DNA of 20,918 nt from Bacillota bacterium (GCA_017627115.1 JAGAHK010000026.1:1-20918); one strand, 5' to 3'. Counted from the stretch's first letter, positions 1 to 8,018 are shown. The notes: generated by a model not told the origin, from the sequence alone. Numbers and translations: made by a program.

Positions 1-93
1 CAAGCTCCCACTGAATTTGGAATTGCTTGCAATTCCGTTGGTTATGAATATGTAGCAGAAATTTATTTCTGCGGAATATGAATATCATTGACG
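1..93. repeat. Paired short hairpins at the window edge
   Basis: Noncoding stretch downstream of the leucine-rich-repeat gene. It holds two perfect hairpins: 19-36 (arms GGAATTG and CAATTCC around CTTG) and 55-72 (arms GCAGAAAT and ATTTCTGC around TT). ATGAATAT follows each hairpin, at 44-51 and 78-85. Neither stem is followed by a clear T-run on the minus strand, so a standard terminator is not obvious. The hairpin-plus-direct-repeat layout suggests part of a dispersed palindromic repeat cut off by the window start. The hairpins are seen directly; the repeat-family reading is inference. Confidence 0.5.
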
Positions 94-1257
94 TTACCAT
101 TTAAAACCGCTGTTCAGAACCTTTTGCAGTACTATTGCCGAGTCTGCTGCGGTTATCGTTTTATCCTTATCAACATCCACATATGTCAGATAATCGGATG
201 TTTTGTATTCGATATTCATTTTGTAGCTTTTGTTGAGTACCTTTTGCAGTATTACCGTGCTGTCGGCAGCCGTGAGTTTGCCGTCCGCATCAGCATCACC
301 CTTCATAGGCGTATAGGACTGTGAACCGCCGCCCTGCTGTGCTGTCGTGGTCTCGGTCGCTTTTTCGGTCACGGGCTGTGCCTTTGTTGTTGCCTGTGTA
401 GTCGCCTGTGTTGTGGGCGCTTTTGTTGTTGCCTGTGTGGTCGCCTGTGTTGTGGGCACTTTTGTTGTTGCCTGTGTAGTCACCTGTGTTGTGGGTGCCT
501 GTGTTGTCGCTTCCGTTTTAGGCTCTGTACTGCCGCCGCCCGAATAAGGTGCGCAGGTACGGCCCCACCATGTTGAGCTCCAGCCCGTTTTGCCCTGTAC
601 ATAGGTTATAACAAGATCCGAGGGACAGCCGTCAAACGGATCTTCGCTGCCGTTGTATGTAGGAAAATCGCCTTTAAAATCTACTTTTTTAAGTTTTTTA
701 CATCCCTTGAATACAGAGTTTCCCATTGCATCGACCGTAGACGGTACAGTCACACTCTGCAATGATGTACATTTATAGAACAGCTGGTTGCCCATGCCCG
801 TAAGACCCTCGGGCAGACTGACATCGGTAAGAGATGAACAGCTCATAAACGCTTTCATACCTATTTTTGTTACGCTGCTCGGTATTGATATGGATTTAAG
901 CGAGGAACACATTGCAAATGCACTCTCGCCGACAGTTGTAAGCGTATTTGGCAGATTTATGCTTGTAACACTCATATTACCGCCGAAAACAGCATTGTTG
1001 CCGATTGCCGTAACAGGATAGCCGCCTAAATTGGACGGTACATCTATATAAGTGATGCTGTCACTTGACGAAGTAAAGGATGTTATAGTGGCTTTGCCGC
1101 CCGATACGGTATATTCCACAGTACCGCCCGTGATAGCCGTTGCCGCCTCAACTTCCACCGAAAATGCCTGTGATGCCCTTTCCGCTATATTATCTGTGCA
1201 GAACACCGCAAACGTAACAGCCGCCATAATGCAGGCTGTCAGTCTCCTTAATTTCAT
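94..1257 (-). CDS. Secreted leucine-rich-repeat (BspA-type) protein with C-terminal dockerin
   Basis: 387 residues. Residues 1-37 form a Sec signal peptide (KLRR start, then a hydrophobic stretch). Residues about 40-225 are BspA-type (LRR_5) repeats with recurring SITSI/NLP, SLKSISIPSSV and SSLTDVSLPEGL units. A Thr-rich linker spans about 242-314. A type I dockerin spans about 319-387, with two calcium loops (GDADADGKLTAADS and DVDKDKTITAADS), each followed by an LQKVLN helix. It should be exported and docked onto a cohesin scaffoldin; BspA-type repeats usually mediate binding to proteins or surfaces, and no catalytic domain is visible. The ATG at 1257 has a strong GGGAGG site. It lies 46 bp after mtnN with no terminator between, so readthrough from the glm operon is possible. 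The target ligand is unknown. Confidence 0.9.
   Translation of the reverse strand: MKLRRLTACIMAAVTFAVFCTDNIAERASQAFSVEVEAATAITGGTVEYTVSGGKATITSFTSSSDSITYIDVPSNLGGYPVTAIGNNAVFGGNMSVTSINLPNTLTTVGESAFAMCSSLKSISIPSSVTKIGMKAFMSCSSLTDVSLPEGLTGMGNQLFYKCTSLQSVTVPSTVDAMGNSVFKGCKKLKKVDFKGDFPTYNGSEDPFDGCPSDLVITYVQGKTGWSSTWWGRTCAPYSGGGSTEPKTEATTQAPTTQVTTQATTKVPTTQATTQATTKAPTTQATTQATTKAQPVTEKATETTTAQQGGGSQSYTPMKGDADADGKLTAADSTVILQKVLNKSYKMNIEYKTSDYLTYVDVDKDKTITAADSAIVLQKVLNSGFKW
382..498 (-). repeat. Three 39-bp tandem repeats coding a Thr-rich linker
   Basis: Three nearly identical 39-bp units (382-420, 421-459, 460-498) encode a 13-residue period of the type TTQATTQATTKAP in the linker of the leucine-rich-repeat dockerin protein. 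Units differ by a few bases. Length in whole codons keeps the frame, so unit number could vary between strains. Such Thr/Pro linkers are common between cellulosomal modules and are often glycosylated (family knowledge). Confidence 0.9.
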
Positions 1258-1268
1258 AATAATTATCC

Positions 1269-1296
1269 TCCCTTAATTTTTAATCCCTTAATTTTT
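1269..1296 (-). repeat. Duplicated 15-bp unit carrying the ribosome binding site
   Basis: TCCCTTAATTTTT occurs at 1269-1281 and again at 1284-1296, a 15-bp period. Read on the minus strand this gives AAAAATTAAGGGA twice, just ahead of the leucine-rich-repeat gene. The copy nearer the start codon extends into GGGAGG and is the working Shine-Dalgarno; the farther copy is a weaker duplicate. It looks like a recent small tandem duplication. Confidence 0.75.
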
Positions 1297-1303
1297 ATGA
1301 TCT

Positions 1304-1990
1304 TCAGAACGTTTCCAGCATATTTTTGATTATGCAGTTTGCCTTGATCGCAGACTCCCTGAAAAAGCGTTCATAATTCACATCCGTACCCTCATCTGCA
1401 TTATCCGATATTGCGCGGATAACAACAAAGGGTATTTTATTGAGATAGCAGGTCTGCGCGATAGCGGCACCCTCCATTTCACAGCACTTCGCCTTGAAAA
1501 GCTTCCAGATGCGTTCCTTGCCCTCCGGCGTGGATACAAACTGGTCGCCGCTGCCTATTCTGCCTATGCTTACGGGCAGACCGACTTTTTCAACGGCTTC
1601 AAGCGCACGCTTTATAAGCTGCTCGTCCGCCTTGAAATAGCTTTCGGGGATACCCGTTATCTCGCCCGGTTCGTCACCGCAGGCAGTAGTATCAAAATCA
1701 TGATTTACAAGATCGTCGGAAATAACGATATCACCTATTTTAAGCTCGGAGGAAACAGCGCCCGCAACACCGATATTTATTACCGCATCAACAGCGTACA
1801 TATCAATAAGTATCTGCGTGCAGACAGCGGCATTTACCTTGCCCACACCCGAACGCACAAGCACAACGCTCTTGCCCTCCAGCGTACCCATATAAAAATC
1901 CAGCCCCACTATGTTTTTTGCGGCTATGATATTCATATCCTCTTTTATAGTGGTTATTTCCTTTTCCATTGCACCGATAATGCCTATCAT
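1304..1990 (-). CDS. mtnN: 5'-methylthioadenosine/S-adenosylhomocysteine nucleosidase
   Basis: 228 residues, the usual MTAN length. It hydrolyses methylthioadenosine and S-adenosylhomocysteine (and 5'-deoxyadenosine in many bacteria), releasing adenine in the cytoplasm for methionine salvage and SAM-product clearance. Diagnostic parts are the N-terminal IGIIGAMEKEI with the acid matching Glu12 of the E. coli enzyme, the INIGVAGA glycine loop, CCEMEGAAIAQ carrying the ribose-binding Glu, and VIRAISDNAD with the catalytic Asp. The ATG at 1990 has a GGAGG site. It starts 12 bp after glmS, so it is almost surely cotranscribed with glmM-glmS, although the pathways are not directly linked. Its stop is 46 bp before the leucine-rich-repeat dockerin gene. 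Confidence 0.96.
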   Translation of the reverse strand: MIGIIGAMEKEITTIKEDMNIIAAKNIVGLDFYMGTLEGKSVVLVRSGVGKVNAAVCTQILIDMYAVDAVINIGVAGAVSSELKIGDIVISDDLVNHDFDTTACGDEPGEITGIPESYFKADEQLIKRALEAVEKVGLPVSIGRIGSGDQFVSTPEGKERIWKLFKAKCCEMEGAAIAQTCYLNKIPFVVIRAISDNADEGTDVNYERFFRESAIKANCIIKNMLETF

Positions 1991-2002
1991 TGGTGTGCCT
2001 CC

Positions 2003-3841
2003 TTACTCGACGGTAACACTCTTTGCAAGATTTCTCGGCTTGTCTATATCCTCACCGAGACCGAGTGCCATATAGTATGCAAAAAGCTGCTGCGGTATAT
2101 TCGCAAGCACGGATGTGAGCATCCAATGTGTACGCGGTATGTAGATAACATCATCCGCCACCTCTTCAATGCTTGTGTTGCCCTGCATTGCAATTGCAAG
2201 CACCTTTGCACCGCGCGCCTTTACCTCCTGCAAATTGCTCTTTGTCTTATCAAACAGTGCTTCCTGTGTTACCACGCCCACAACAAGCGTTGCCGATTCT
2301 ATAAGTGCGATGGGACCGTGTTTCAATTCGCCCGCTGCGTAAGGTTCGCTGTGCAGATATGCGATCTCTTTAAGTTTGAGAGAACCTTCCATGCCGACAA
2401 CATAGTCAAGACCCCTGCCGACATAGAACACGTTTTTGGAACCTATGTATTTATCGACAAAGCCTCTTATTGCAGGTACCGCCTTTGTAAGAATATCGTT
2501 TATCTGTGACGGAAGTTTCATCAATGCATTCTTTATTTCAACAAAGTTCTTTTCATCAAGCGTACCGAGTTCCTGCGCAATATGCAGGGTTATAAGATAC
2601 ATTGCTATCACCTGCGCCGAGAACGCCTTTGTTGAAGCAACGGCGATCTCAAAGCCCGCAAGCGTGTAGAGAACATCATCCGAATCACGCGCAATGGAGC
2701 TGCCGACGGCGTTTACCACGCCAAGCACCCTTGAACCCTTTGCTTTTGCGAGTTTAAGGGCGGAGTGAGTATCTGCCGTTTCGCCCGACTGCGAAACAAC
2801 AATAACAAGCGTATGCTCGTCTATCAACGGGTCCTTATATCTGAATTCACTTGCAACTTCCGCATTGACGGGTATGCGCACCATTCTTTCAAGCAGATAT
2901 TTACCCACAAGGCCCGCATAATACGCAGTACCGCAGGCAACTATATATATCTGGTTGATATTTTCAAGCTCCGCTTTGCCGAGTTTTATGCCGTCAAGCT
3001 CGATATGTTTGCCATCCTCGGAAAAACGTCTTGCAAGGTTGTCCGAAACAACTTTGGGCTGCTCGTATATCTCTTTGAGCATAAAATGGTCATAGCCGTT
3101 TTTCTGTGCTGCCTCAACGTCCCAGCTGTAGGTATATACATCGTGATGTACCTCATTGCCGTCTATATCGTATATTTTTATCTCATCGGCTTTGATAAGT
3201 GCAAATTCCTTATCGCCGAGAATATAAGCATCCTTTGTGTATTTAAGTATTGCGGGGATATCGGAAGCGATAAAGTTTTCGCCCTTGCCTATACCGACGA
3301 TAAGCGGAGATTCCTTCCTTGCGGCTATTATCTGATCGGGGTAGTCCGTACAGAGCACACCGAGCGCATAGGAACCCTCGATAACATTAAGGGTCTTTCT
3401 GACAGATTCAAGAAGGTCGTTGCCCTGCTTGTAAAAATCGTCAATAAGGTGAGCGACAGTTTCCGTATCCGTATCGGAATGGAAAACATAGCCTTTTTCC
3501 TGCAAACGCGCTTTAAGTTCCTGATAGTTTTCGATAATTCCGTTATGCACCACGGCTATTTTATCGTCATTGCTGAAATGCGGATGCGCATTTTCATCCG
3601 ACGGCGCGCCGTGAGTAGCCCAGCGTGTATGACCTATGCCTGCATTGCCCGCTGCGGGCTGTTCAAGCAGAAGATCGCGCAGGTTGGCCACTTTGCCCTT
3701 TGTTTTTCTGATATTTATAACACCCTCGGAAAGCACGGCAACACCTGCGGAATCATAACCGCGGTATTCAAGGCTTTCAAGGCCGTTTATAAGTACGGGC
3801 ACAGAGTTCTGCGCACCGATATAGCCAACTATTCCACACAT
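2003..3841 (-). CDS. glmS: Glutamine--fructose-6-phosphate aminotransferase (isomerizing)
   Basis: 612 residues, typical for GlmS. It makes glucosamine-6-phosphate from fructose-6-phosphate and glutamine, the entry step to UDP-GlcNAc. The start MCGIVGYIG places Cys at position 2, which becomes the N-terminal nucleophile after Met removal. GHTRWATHG and HNGIIENY mark the glutaminase domain. Two SIS sugar-isomerase domains fill the C-terminal half (VVSQSGETADT near 350; EPYAAGELKHGPIAL near 500). The C-terminal PRNLAKSVTVE is the conserved tail. The start has a GGAGG site and lies only 15 bp after glmM. That gap is far too short for a glmS ribozyme, which sits just upstream of glmS in many Firmicutes, so control must act at the glmM promoter or on the protein. 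Confidence 0.98.
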   Translation of the reverse strand: MCGIVGYIGAQNSVPVLINGLESLEYRGYDSAGVAVLSEGVINIRKTKGKVANLRDLLLEQPAAGNAGIGHTRWATHGAPSDENAHPHFSNDDKIAVVHNGIIENYQELKARLQEKGYVFHSDTDTETVAHLIDDFYKQGNDLLESVRKTLNVIEGSYALGVLCTDYPDQIIAARKESPLIVGIGKGENFIASDIPAILKYTKDAYILGDKEFALIKADEIKIYDIDGNEVHHDVYTYSWDVEAAQKNGYDHFMLKEIYEQPKVVSDNLARRFSEDGKHIELDGIKLGKAELENINQIYIVACGTAYYAGLVGKYLLERMVRIPVNAEVASEFRYKDPLIDEHTLVIVVSQSGETADTHSALKLAKAKGSRVLGVVNAVGSSIARDSDDVLYTLAGFEIAVASTKAFSAQVIAMYLITLHIAQELGTLDEKNFVEIKNALMKLPSQINDILTKAVPAIRGFVDKYIGSKNVFYVGRGLDYVVGMEGSLKLKEIAYLHSEPYAAGELKHGPIALIESATLVVGVVTQEALFDKTKSNLQEVKARGAKVLAIAMQGNTSIEEVADDVIYIPRTHWMLTSVLANIPQQLFAYYMALGLGEDIDKPRNLAKSVTVE

Positions 3842-3856
3842 TTAAGAAATACCTCC

Positions 3857-5206
3857 TTAATTCAGCAAACCTTCAATAAGTCTTGCAAGGCGCTCCGCCT
3901 CGGCTTTGAGGACCTGCTTGTCCCTTCCCTCTATCATAACACGCACGATAGGCTCCGTACCCGAAGGACGGATAAGCACTCTGCCGTCACCCGAGAACTT
4001 CGCTTCAAGTTTTTCGATCTCGGATTTGATAGTTTCGTTTGAAAGGTAATCGTTTTTCTTTTTATTGTCAACACGCGCATTTACAAGCACCTGCGGCAGA
4101 ACTTCCATAATATTTTTTGCTTCCGCAAGGGTCTGATCTGTCTTTTTGAGCGTTGTAAGCAGCTGGATAGCGGTGAGTATGCCGTCACCCGTTGTATTGT
4201 AGTCAAAGAAGATGATATGTCCCGACTGTTCACCGCCGAAGCAGTCGCCTTTTTCAAGCAGATGTTCCAGAACATAGCGGTCGCCGACTTTTGTTTTTTC
4301 TATATTAATGCCATTGTTCTTGCCCATGATGAACAAGCCGAGATTGCTCATTACCGTTGCAACGATAGTGTCGTTTTTGAGCGTTCCGCAGTCTTTCATA
4401 TATTTGCCGCAGATAGCCATTATAACATCACCGTCCACCATTTCGCCGTTTGCATCCACAGCAAGGCAGCGGTCGCCGTCACCGTCAAAGGCAATGCCTA
4501 TATCGGCGCCGTTTTCCTTAACGGCTTTGCAGAGACTTTCCATATGGGTAGAACCGCAGTTCAGGTTGATGTTTGTACCGTCGGGTTCGCGGTGTATGGC
4601 GATAAGGTCTGCACCGAGACGGTTAAAAGCAAGCGGAGCAGCCTTATAAGTAGCACCGTTTGCGCAGTCTATAACTATTTTTATGCCGTCAAGCTTGATA
4701 TCGGTAGTTGAGACCACAAAATCCACATAATCATCCACAGCGGTATCCGAAACGGACTTCGCGCCGACCTGTTCCGCATAGGGACGCGGTATTTTGTCAA
4801 AATCATCATACATAAAACGCTCGATCTCGTTTTCAAGATCGTCACGCAGTTTAAAGCCCTGTGAGTTAAAGAACTTTATGCCGTTATCCTGCACGGGGTT
4901 GTGTGATGCGCTGATAACAATGCCCGCATCCGCGTCATACTTTCTTACAAGATAAGCAACCGCGGGTGTGGGTACAACGCCAAGGCTGACAGCATGCGCA
5001 CCGACGGAGCATATGCCTGCGATAAGCGCAGCTTCAAGCATATCGCCCGAGATACGTGTGTCCATACCGACGATTATCTTTGCATTGTGATTGGTCTCCT
5101 TTGTAAGAACGTAAGCGCCTGCACGGCCAAGTCTGTAAACAAGTTCCGGAGTAAGCTCGGTATTGGCAACACCGCGCACACCGTCTGTTCCGAAATATTT
5201 TCCCAT
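3857..5206 (-). CDS. glmM: Phosphoglucosamine mutase
   Basis: 449 residues, the standard length. It converts glucosamine-6-phosphate to glucosamine-1-phosphate. KYFGTDGVRG opens the protein; the phosphoserine motif ISASHNP lies at about 98-104 with the active Ser near 101; the metal-binding loop DGDGDR is near 240; GGEQSGHI is the sugar-binding loop; and RPSGTEPIVRVM is the phosphate-binding loop near the C-terminus. The ATG at 5206 follows a GGGAGG site. It is the first gene of the glmM-glmS-mtnN run, with its own promoter at 5295-5323 and a leader of roughly 80 nt in which I see no riboswitch. Confidence 0.98.
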   Translation of the reverse strand: MGKYFGTDGVRGVANTELTPELVYRLGRAGAYVLTKETNHNAKIIVGMDTRISGDMLEAALIAGICSVGAHAVSLGVVPTPAVAYLVRKYDADAGIVISASHNPVQDNGIKFFNSQGFKLRDDLENEIERFMYDDFDKIPRPYAEQVGAKSVSDTAVDDYVDFVVSTTDIKLDGIKIVIDCANGATYKAAPLAFNRLGADLIAIHREPDGTNINLNCGSTHMESLCKAVKENGADIGIAFDGDGDRCLAVDANGEMVDGDVIMAICGKYMKDCGTLKNDTIVATVMSNLGLFIMGKNNGINIEKTKVGDRYVLEHLLEKGDCFGGEQSGHIIFFDYNTTGDGILTAIQLLTTLKKTDQTLAEAKNIMEVLPQVLVNARVDNKKKNDYLSNETIKSEIEKLEAKFSGDGRVLIRPSGTEPIVRVMIEGRDKQVLKAEAERLARLIEGLLN

Positions 5207-5294
5207 TTTGTGATTCCTCCCAGAAATTTTAGTTCAAAATAGTATAAAGTCAATGATATTCGTATTTGTCATTTTTTTCTACACATTATTTTTA

Positions 5295-5323
5295 ATTATA
5301 TCACAAGTAAAAAAAATATACAA
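5295..5323 (-). promoter_or_regulatory. Promoter for glmM-glmS-mtnN
   Basis: On the minus strand TTGTAT (5318-5323) and TATAAT (5295-5300) are 17 bp apart. The predicted start is near 5288, giving a leader of about 80 nt to glmM. The surrounding 5207-5420 is very AT-rich and holds no gene. Confidence 0.7.
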
Positions 5324-5419
5324 CTATTTTTATTTTATTTACGTTTTTCCAACTGTTAAGGGAAAACAGACAGGTAACAATAAAAACAGAATACCGCAAA
5401 TCTATCCTGTTTGTCAAGC

Positions 5420-5456
5420 AAAAAGGACTGCCGTGTCAATTCAACCGCGGCAGCCC
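5420..5456 (-). terminator. Rho-independent terminator of glmU
   Basis: On the minus strand GGGCTGCCG (5448-5456) pairs with CGGCAGTCC (5425-5433), nine pairs with one G-T, then five T (5420-5424). It lies 12 bp past the glmU stop and separates glmU from the glmM promoter. Confidence 0.85.
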
Positions 5457-5468
5457 AGTTACGATATA

Positions 5469-6833
5469 TTATTTGCCTGTTTTTACTCTCCAGCCCTCTT
5501 TATTTTCCTGTCTTGCTCTCGCAATTGCAAGGCTGTCCCCGGGAACGTCCTTTGTGATAGTGGAGCCTGCGGCTGTGTAAGCATTGTCTGCGACTTCTAC
5601 GGGAGCAACGAGGTTGGTGTTGCAGCCGATAAATACATTGTCGCCTATCTTGCAGCGGAACTTGTTTTTGCCGTCATAGTTAACGGTAACCGTACCGCAG
5701 CCGAAGTTAACGAATTTTCCGACATCGGAGTCACCCACATAGGTAAGGTGGCTGACCTTTGTGCCGTCATCTATGGTAGAGTTCTTTATCTCGACAAAAT
5801 CGCCTATTCTTACGTGTTCGCCTATCTTGCTGTTCGGACGCAGGTAAGCGTAAGGTCCGACTGTGGTGTAGTTATCCACAAATGCGTTTATCATAGTGGA
5901 ATTCTGCACGGTAACGCAGTTATTCACCTTTGAGGAAGTGATGCGGGAATTGGGGCCGATGATGCAGTCCGAGCCTATCTCCGTATCGCCCTCGATATAA
6001 CAGCCGGGAAGTATAAGTGTGTCCTCGCCTATCTTGACATCCTTGCCGATATAGGTATTGTCGGGATCCTGCAAAGTAACACCGTTGAGCATATGGAAAG
6101 CATTGATGCGCTTTTTCATGATCGTTGTTGCTTCGCCAAGCTGAAGCTTGCTGTTTACGCCGAGGAACTCGTCGGGGTCGTCGGCTACCATAACACCGAC
6201 TTTACCACCGTTGTTTTTGATTATCTCAAGCGTATCGGTGAGATAATACTCACCCTGCGCGTTGTTGTTGGTAAGCTTTTCAAAAGCCGCCGTAAGGTCT
6301 GCGCCCTTGAAGATATAAACGCCCGTATTTACTTCCCTGCACGCCTTTTCTTCATCTGTGGCATCTTTCTGCTCAACTATCTTTTCAAAGTTCTCACCGC
6401 TGCGGATTATTCTGCCGTAGCCTGTGGGATCGTCAAGTATCATTGAAACAACGGTAACGGAATTGTTTTGTGCATTATGTATATCCGCAAGCTTTTTAAG
6501 CGTTTCTGCCGTGATAAGCGGTGTATCGCCGCAAAGAACAGCTATATCCTCGTCACCTTTAAGAAAATCGCCTGCCTGCATTACAGCATGACCCGTACCG
6601 AGCTGTTCCGTCTGTAGACCGTACTTCACCCTGTCGCCTATCATAGCCTTGACCATTGCGGACTGATGACCGATTATAACGCAGATATCGGATGCGCCTG
6701 CCTTTATGCTCTCATCTATTACATAATCAACCATAGGCTTGTCTATAACTTTATGCAAAACCTTGGGAACTTTCGATTTCATGCGTGTGCCCTGACCCGC
6801 AGCCAGAATGACCGCCTTAAAACTATTGCTCAT
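5469..6833 (-). CDS. glmU: Bifunctional GlcNAc-1-P uridyltransferase / GlcN-1-P acetyltransferase
   Basis: 454 residues. It acetylates glucosamine-1-phosphate and couples it to UTP, giving UDP-GlcNAc for peptidoglycan. The N-terminal half is a nucleotidyltransferase with VILAAGQGTRMKSKVPKVLH near 8-27 and LCGDTPL; the C-terminal half is a left-handed beta helix with hexapeptide repeats, KVSHLTYVGD carrying the catalytic His, and NYDGKNK. An in-frame GTG at 6842 overlaps the Shine-Dalgarno itself (GAGGTG, 6 nt before the ATG at 6833), so the ATG at 6833 is taken as start. It has its own promoter (6877-6905) and terminator, so it is a separate unit from glmM-glmS although in the same pathway and orientation. 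Confidence 0.97.
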   Translation of the reverse strand: MSNSFKAVILAAGQGTRMKSKVPKVLHKVIDKPMVDYVIDESIKAGASDICVIIGHQSAMVKAMIGDRVKYGLQTEQLGTGHAVMQAGDFLKGDEDIAVLCGDTPLITAETLKKLADIHNAQNNSVTVVSMILDDPTGYGRIIRSGENFEKIVEQKDATDEEKACREVNTGVYIFKGADLTAAFEKLTNNNAQGEYYLTDTLEIIKNNGGKVGVMVADDPDEFLGVNSKLQLGEATTIMKKRINAFHMLNGVTLQDPDNTYIGKDVKIGEDTLILPGCYIEGDTEIGSDCIIGPNSRITSSKVNNCVTVQNSTMINAFVDNYTTVGPYAYLRPNSKIGEHVRIGDFVEIKNSTIDDGTKVSHLTYVGDSDVGKFVNFGCGTVTVNYDGKNKFRCKIGDNVFIGCNTNLVAPVEVADNAYTAAGSTITKDVPGDSLAIARARQENKEGWRVKTGK

Positions 6834-6876
6834 TTCAAACACCTCGTTTATTATTTAAGTTTATTAATATGATACT

Positions 6877-6905
6877 ATTGTATATCATATTGAAAACTTT
6901 TTCAA
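6877..6905 (-). promoter_or_regulatory. Promoter for glmU
   Basis: On the minus strand TTGAAA (6900-6905) and TACAAT (6877-6882) are 17 bp apart, giving a leader of about 35-40 nt before the glmU ATG. No clear terminator of the upstream kinase-like gene is seen between 6906 and 6956, so some readthrough into glmU is possible. Confidence 0.6.
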
Positions 6906-6956
6906 GATGTTTTTTTATCACCGCGCCTTTTTGTCATTTTTATTGGAAACACTGAT

Positions 6957-7859
6957 TTATTGTTTTATATTCCCAAGCTCCTTGACCAGCTTTTCTTTTA
7001 CATAGAGCGGTGCAAAAGGTCTGTGTCGGCTGTAATGCTCCTTTGCCACTGCAATATACTTTTCGGGATAGTCCATAATGCCGTAAAGTGCGGTCAGTTC
7101 GCTGTCCGTAAGCGGATTTATTTTGGCATACCGTTCTATTATATCGCCGTGTGTAAGCTGCGGCACGGGATTTTTCTTGTCATAGCGCTTTATCATATAG
7201 GCAAGGTCTGCAAGAAAATGCGACACTTTAAGTGTGTTCCAATTGGTGAGAGTAAGCCTGCCGTCAAGACTTGAAATAAAGTTTTCTTCTTTAAGGCTTC
7301 CGTAGGCATAGGTCTGCGCAAGACCACAGCTGCCGAGTGCCTCCGCAGCCCTCTGTGCGCAGGCAAAAACGCGCGGATAGTTTTCGCAAAAGAGTTTATC
7401 TATCTCCGAAAGCTTGTTTTTGCGGTTTATAATGCCCTTTATGTGCTTCAGAGTGCCAAGCCCCTTTTCGTAAGGCAGCGGCGGACACTCACCCGAAACG
7501 GGTATAAGTTTCAGCTCTTTATGAAATTTTGCGGCAAGTTCCGTCATTTTAAGAAAATCGCGTTTATTCTCAATATCGGGGCTTTGTCCGTGCGGTACTT
7601 TTGTAAGAATAAACTTATCCTCGCCGTACAGTGAAAACGGCTCGCCCTCTTGTGTGCATACTACGGGACAAACAGCTGTACCGTTTTCATAAAGCCGCTT
7701 ATTGAGAGAAAAAAGCACGCGCAGCTCCTCCTCGGACTGCACAAAAGGATAAAGCCTGTAATAACCGCTGCCCGAAACTATTATGTAGAAATATTTGCTT
7801 TTTATGATACTGCGCGGAGATAAGCCGTAAACAGAAAGCTCGGGTATAGGAAAATCCAT
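6957..7859 (-). CDS. CotS-like kinase-fold protein, probable pseudokinase
   Basis: 300 residues. The layout fits the aminoglycoside-phosphotransferase/CotS family seen in spore coat proteins: an N-terminal lobe with paired strands (YFYIIVSGSGYYRLYPF), a hinge with FILTKVPHG near 83-90, a helix FLKMTELAAKFHKEL, then a C-terminal lobe. Where active members have HGDxxxxN, this one has YGSLKEEN (186-193); where they have IDxD/IDW, it has LTNWN (204-208). The catalytic Asp and the metal-binding Asp are therefore absent, while the fold and the Asn persist. A structural, scaffold or small-molecule-binding role is more likely than catalysis. The ATG at 7859 has a perfect AGGAGGT site. No promoter could be fixed. 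A link to sporulation is only inference. Confidence 0.65.
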   Translation of the reverse strand: MDFPIPELSVYGLSPRSIIKSKYFYIIVSGSGYYRLYPFVQSEEELRVLFSLNKRLYENGTAVCPVVCTQEGEPFSLYGEDKFILTKVPHGQSPDIENKRDFLKMTELAAKFHKELKLIPVSGECPPLPYEKGLGTLKHIKGIINRKNKLSEIDKLFCENYPRVFACAQRAAEALGSCGLAQTYAYGSLKEENFISSLDGRLTLTNWNTLKVSHFLADLAYMIKRYDKKNPVPQLTHGDIIERYAKINPLTDSELTALYGIMDYPEKYIAVAKEHYSRHRPFAPLYVKEKLVKELGNIKQ

Positions 7860-7937
7860 TTTTATGACCTCCTTGTGATGTCGGGTAATGATAATTTAAC
7901 CTTATCACATAATATGCAGCAGTTTTGTTTTATATGC

Positions 7938-7972
7938 AAAAACGGCAGAACATCTTTACGATGCTCCGCCGT
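7938..7972 (-). terminator. Terminator of the beta-helix dockerin gene
   Basis: A 13-bp stem (7942-7954 with 7960-7972, loop 7955-7959). Read on the minus strand the two imperfect positions become G-U pairs, and the stem ends in five T (7938-7942). On the plus strand they would be A-C mismatches, so the element is built for the minus-strand transcript of the gene ending at 8019. Confidence 0.85.
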
Positions 7973-8018
7973 TTTTTATATATGGAAGGGGAATATATGA
8001 AACTTTTTCAATTACGAT

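Noticed and set aside
382..498. Possible CRISPR array
   Set aside because: The units are direct 39-bp repeats with no unique spacers and lie inside a coding frame for a Thr-rich linker.
1700..2509. A 269-codon plus-strand frame opposite mtnN and glmS
   Set aside because: Antisense to clear genes, with a Cys/His/Tyr-rich low-quality translation and no start signals.
2765..4042. A 425-codon plus-strand reading frame opposite glmS and glmM
   Set aside because: It is antisense to two well-supported genes, matches no family I know, has no ribosome binding site, and its Cys/Tyr-rich translation is typical of a shadow frame.
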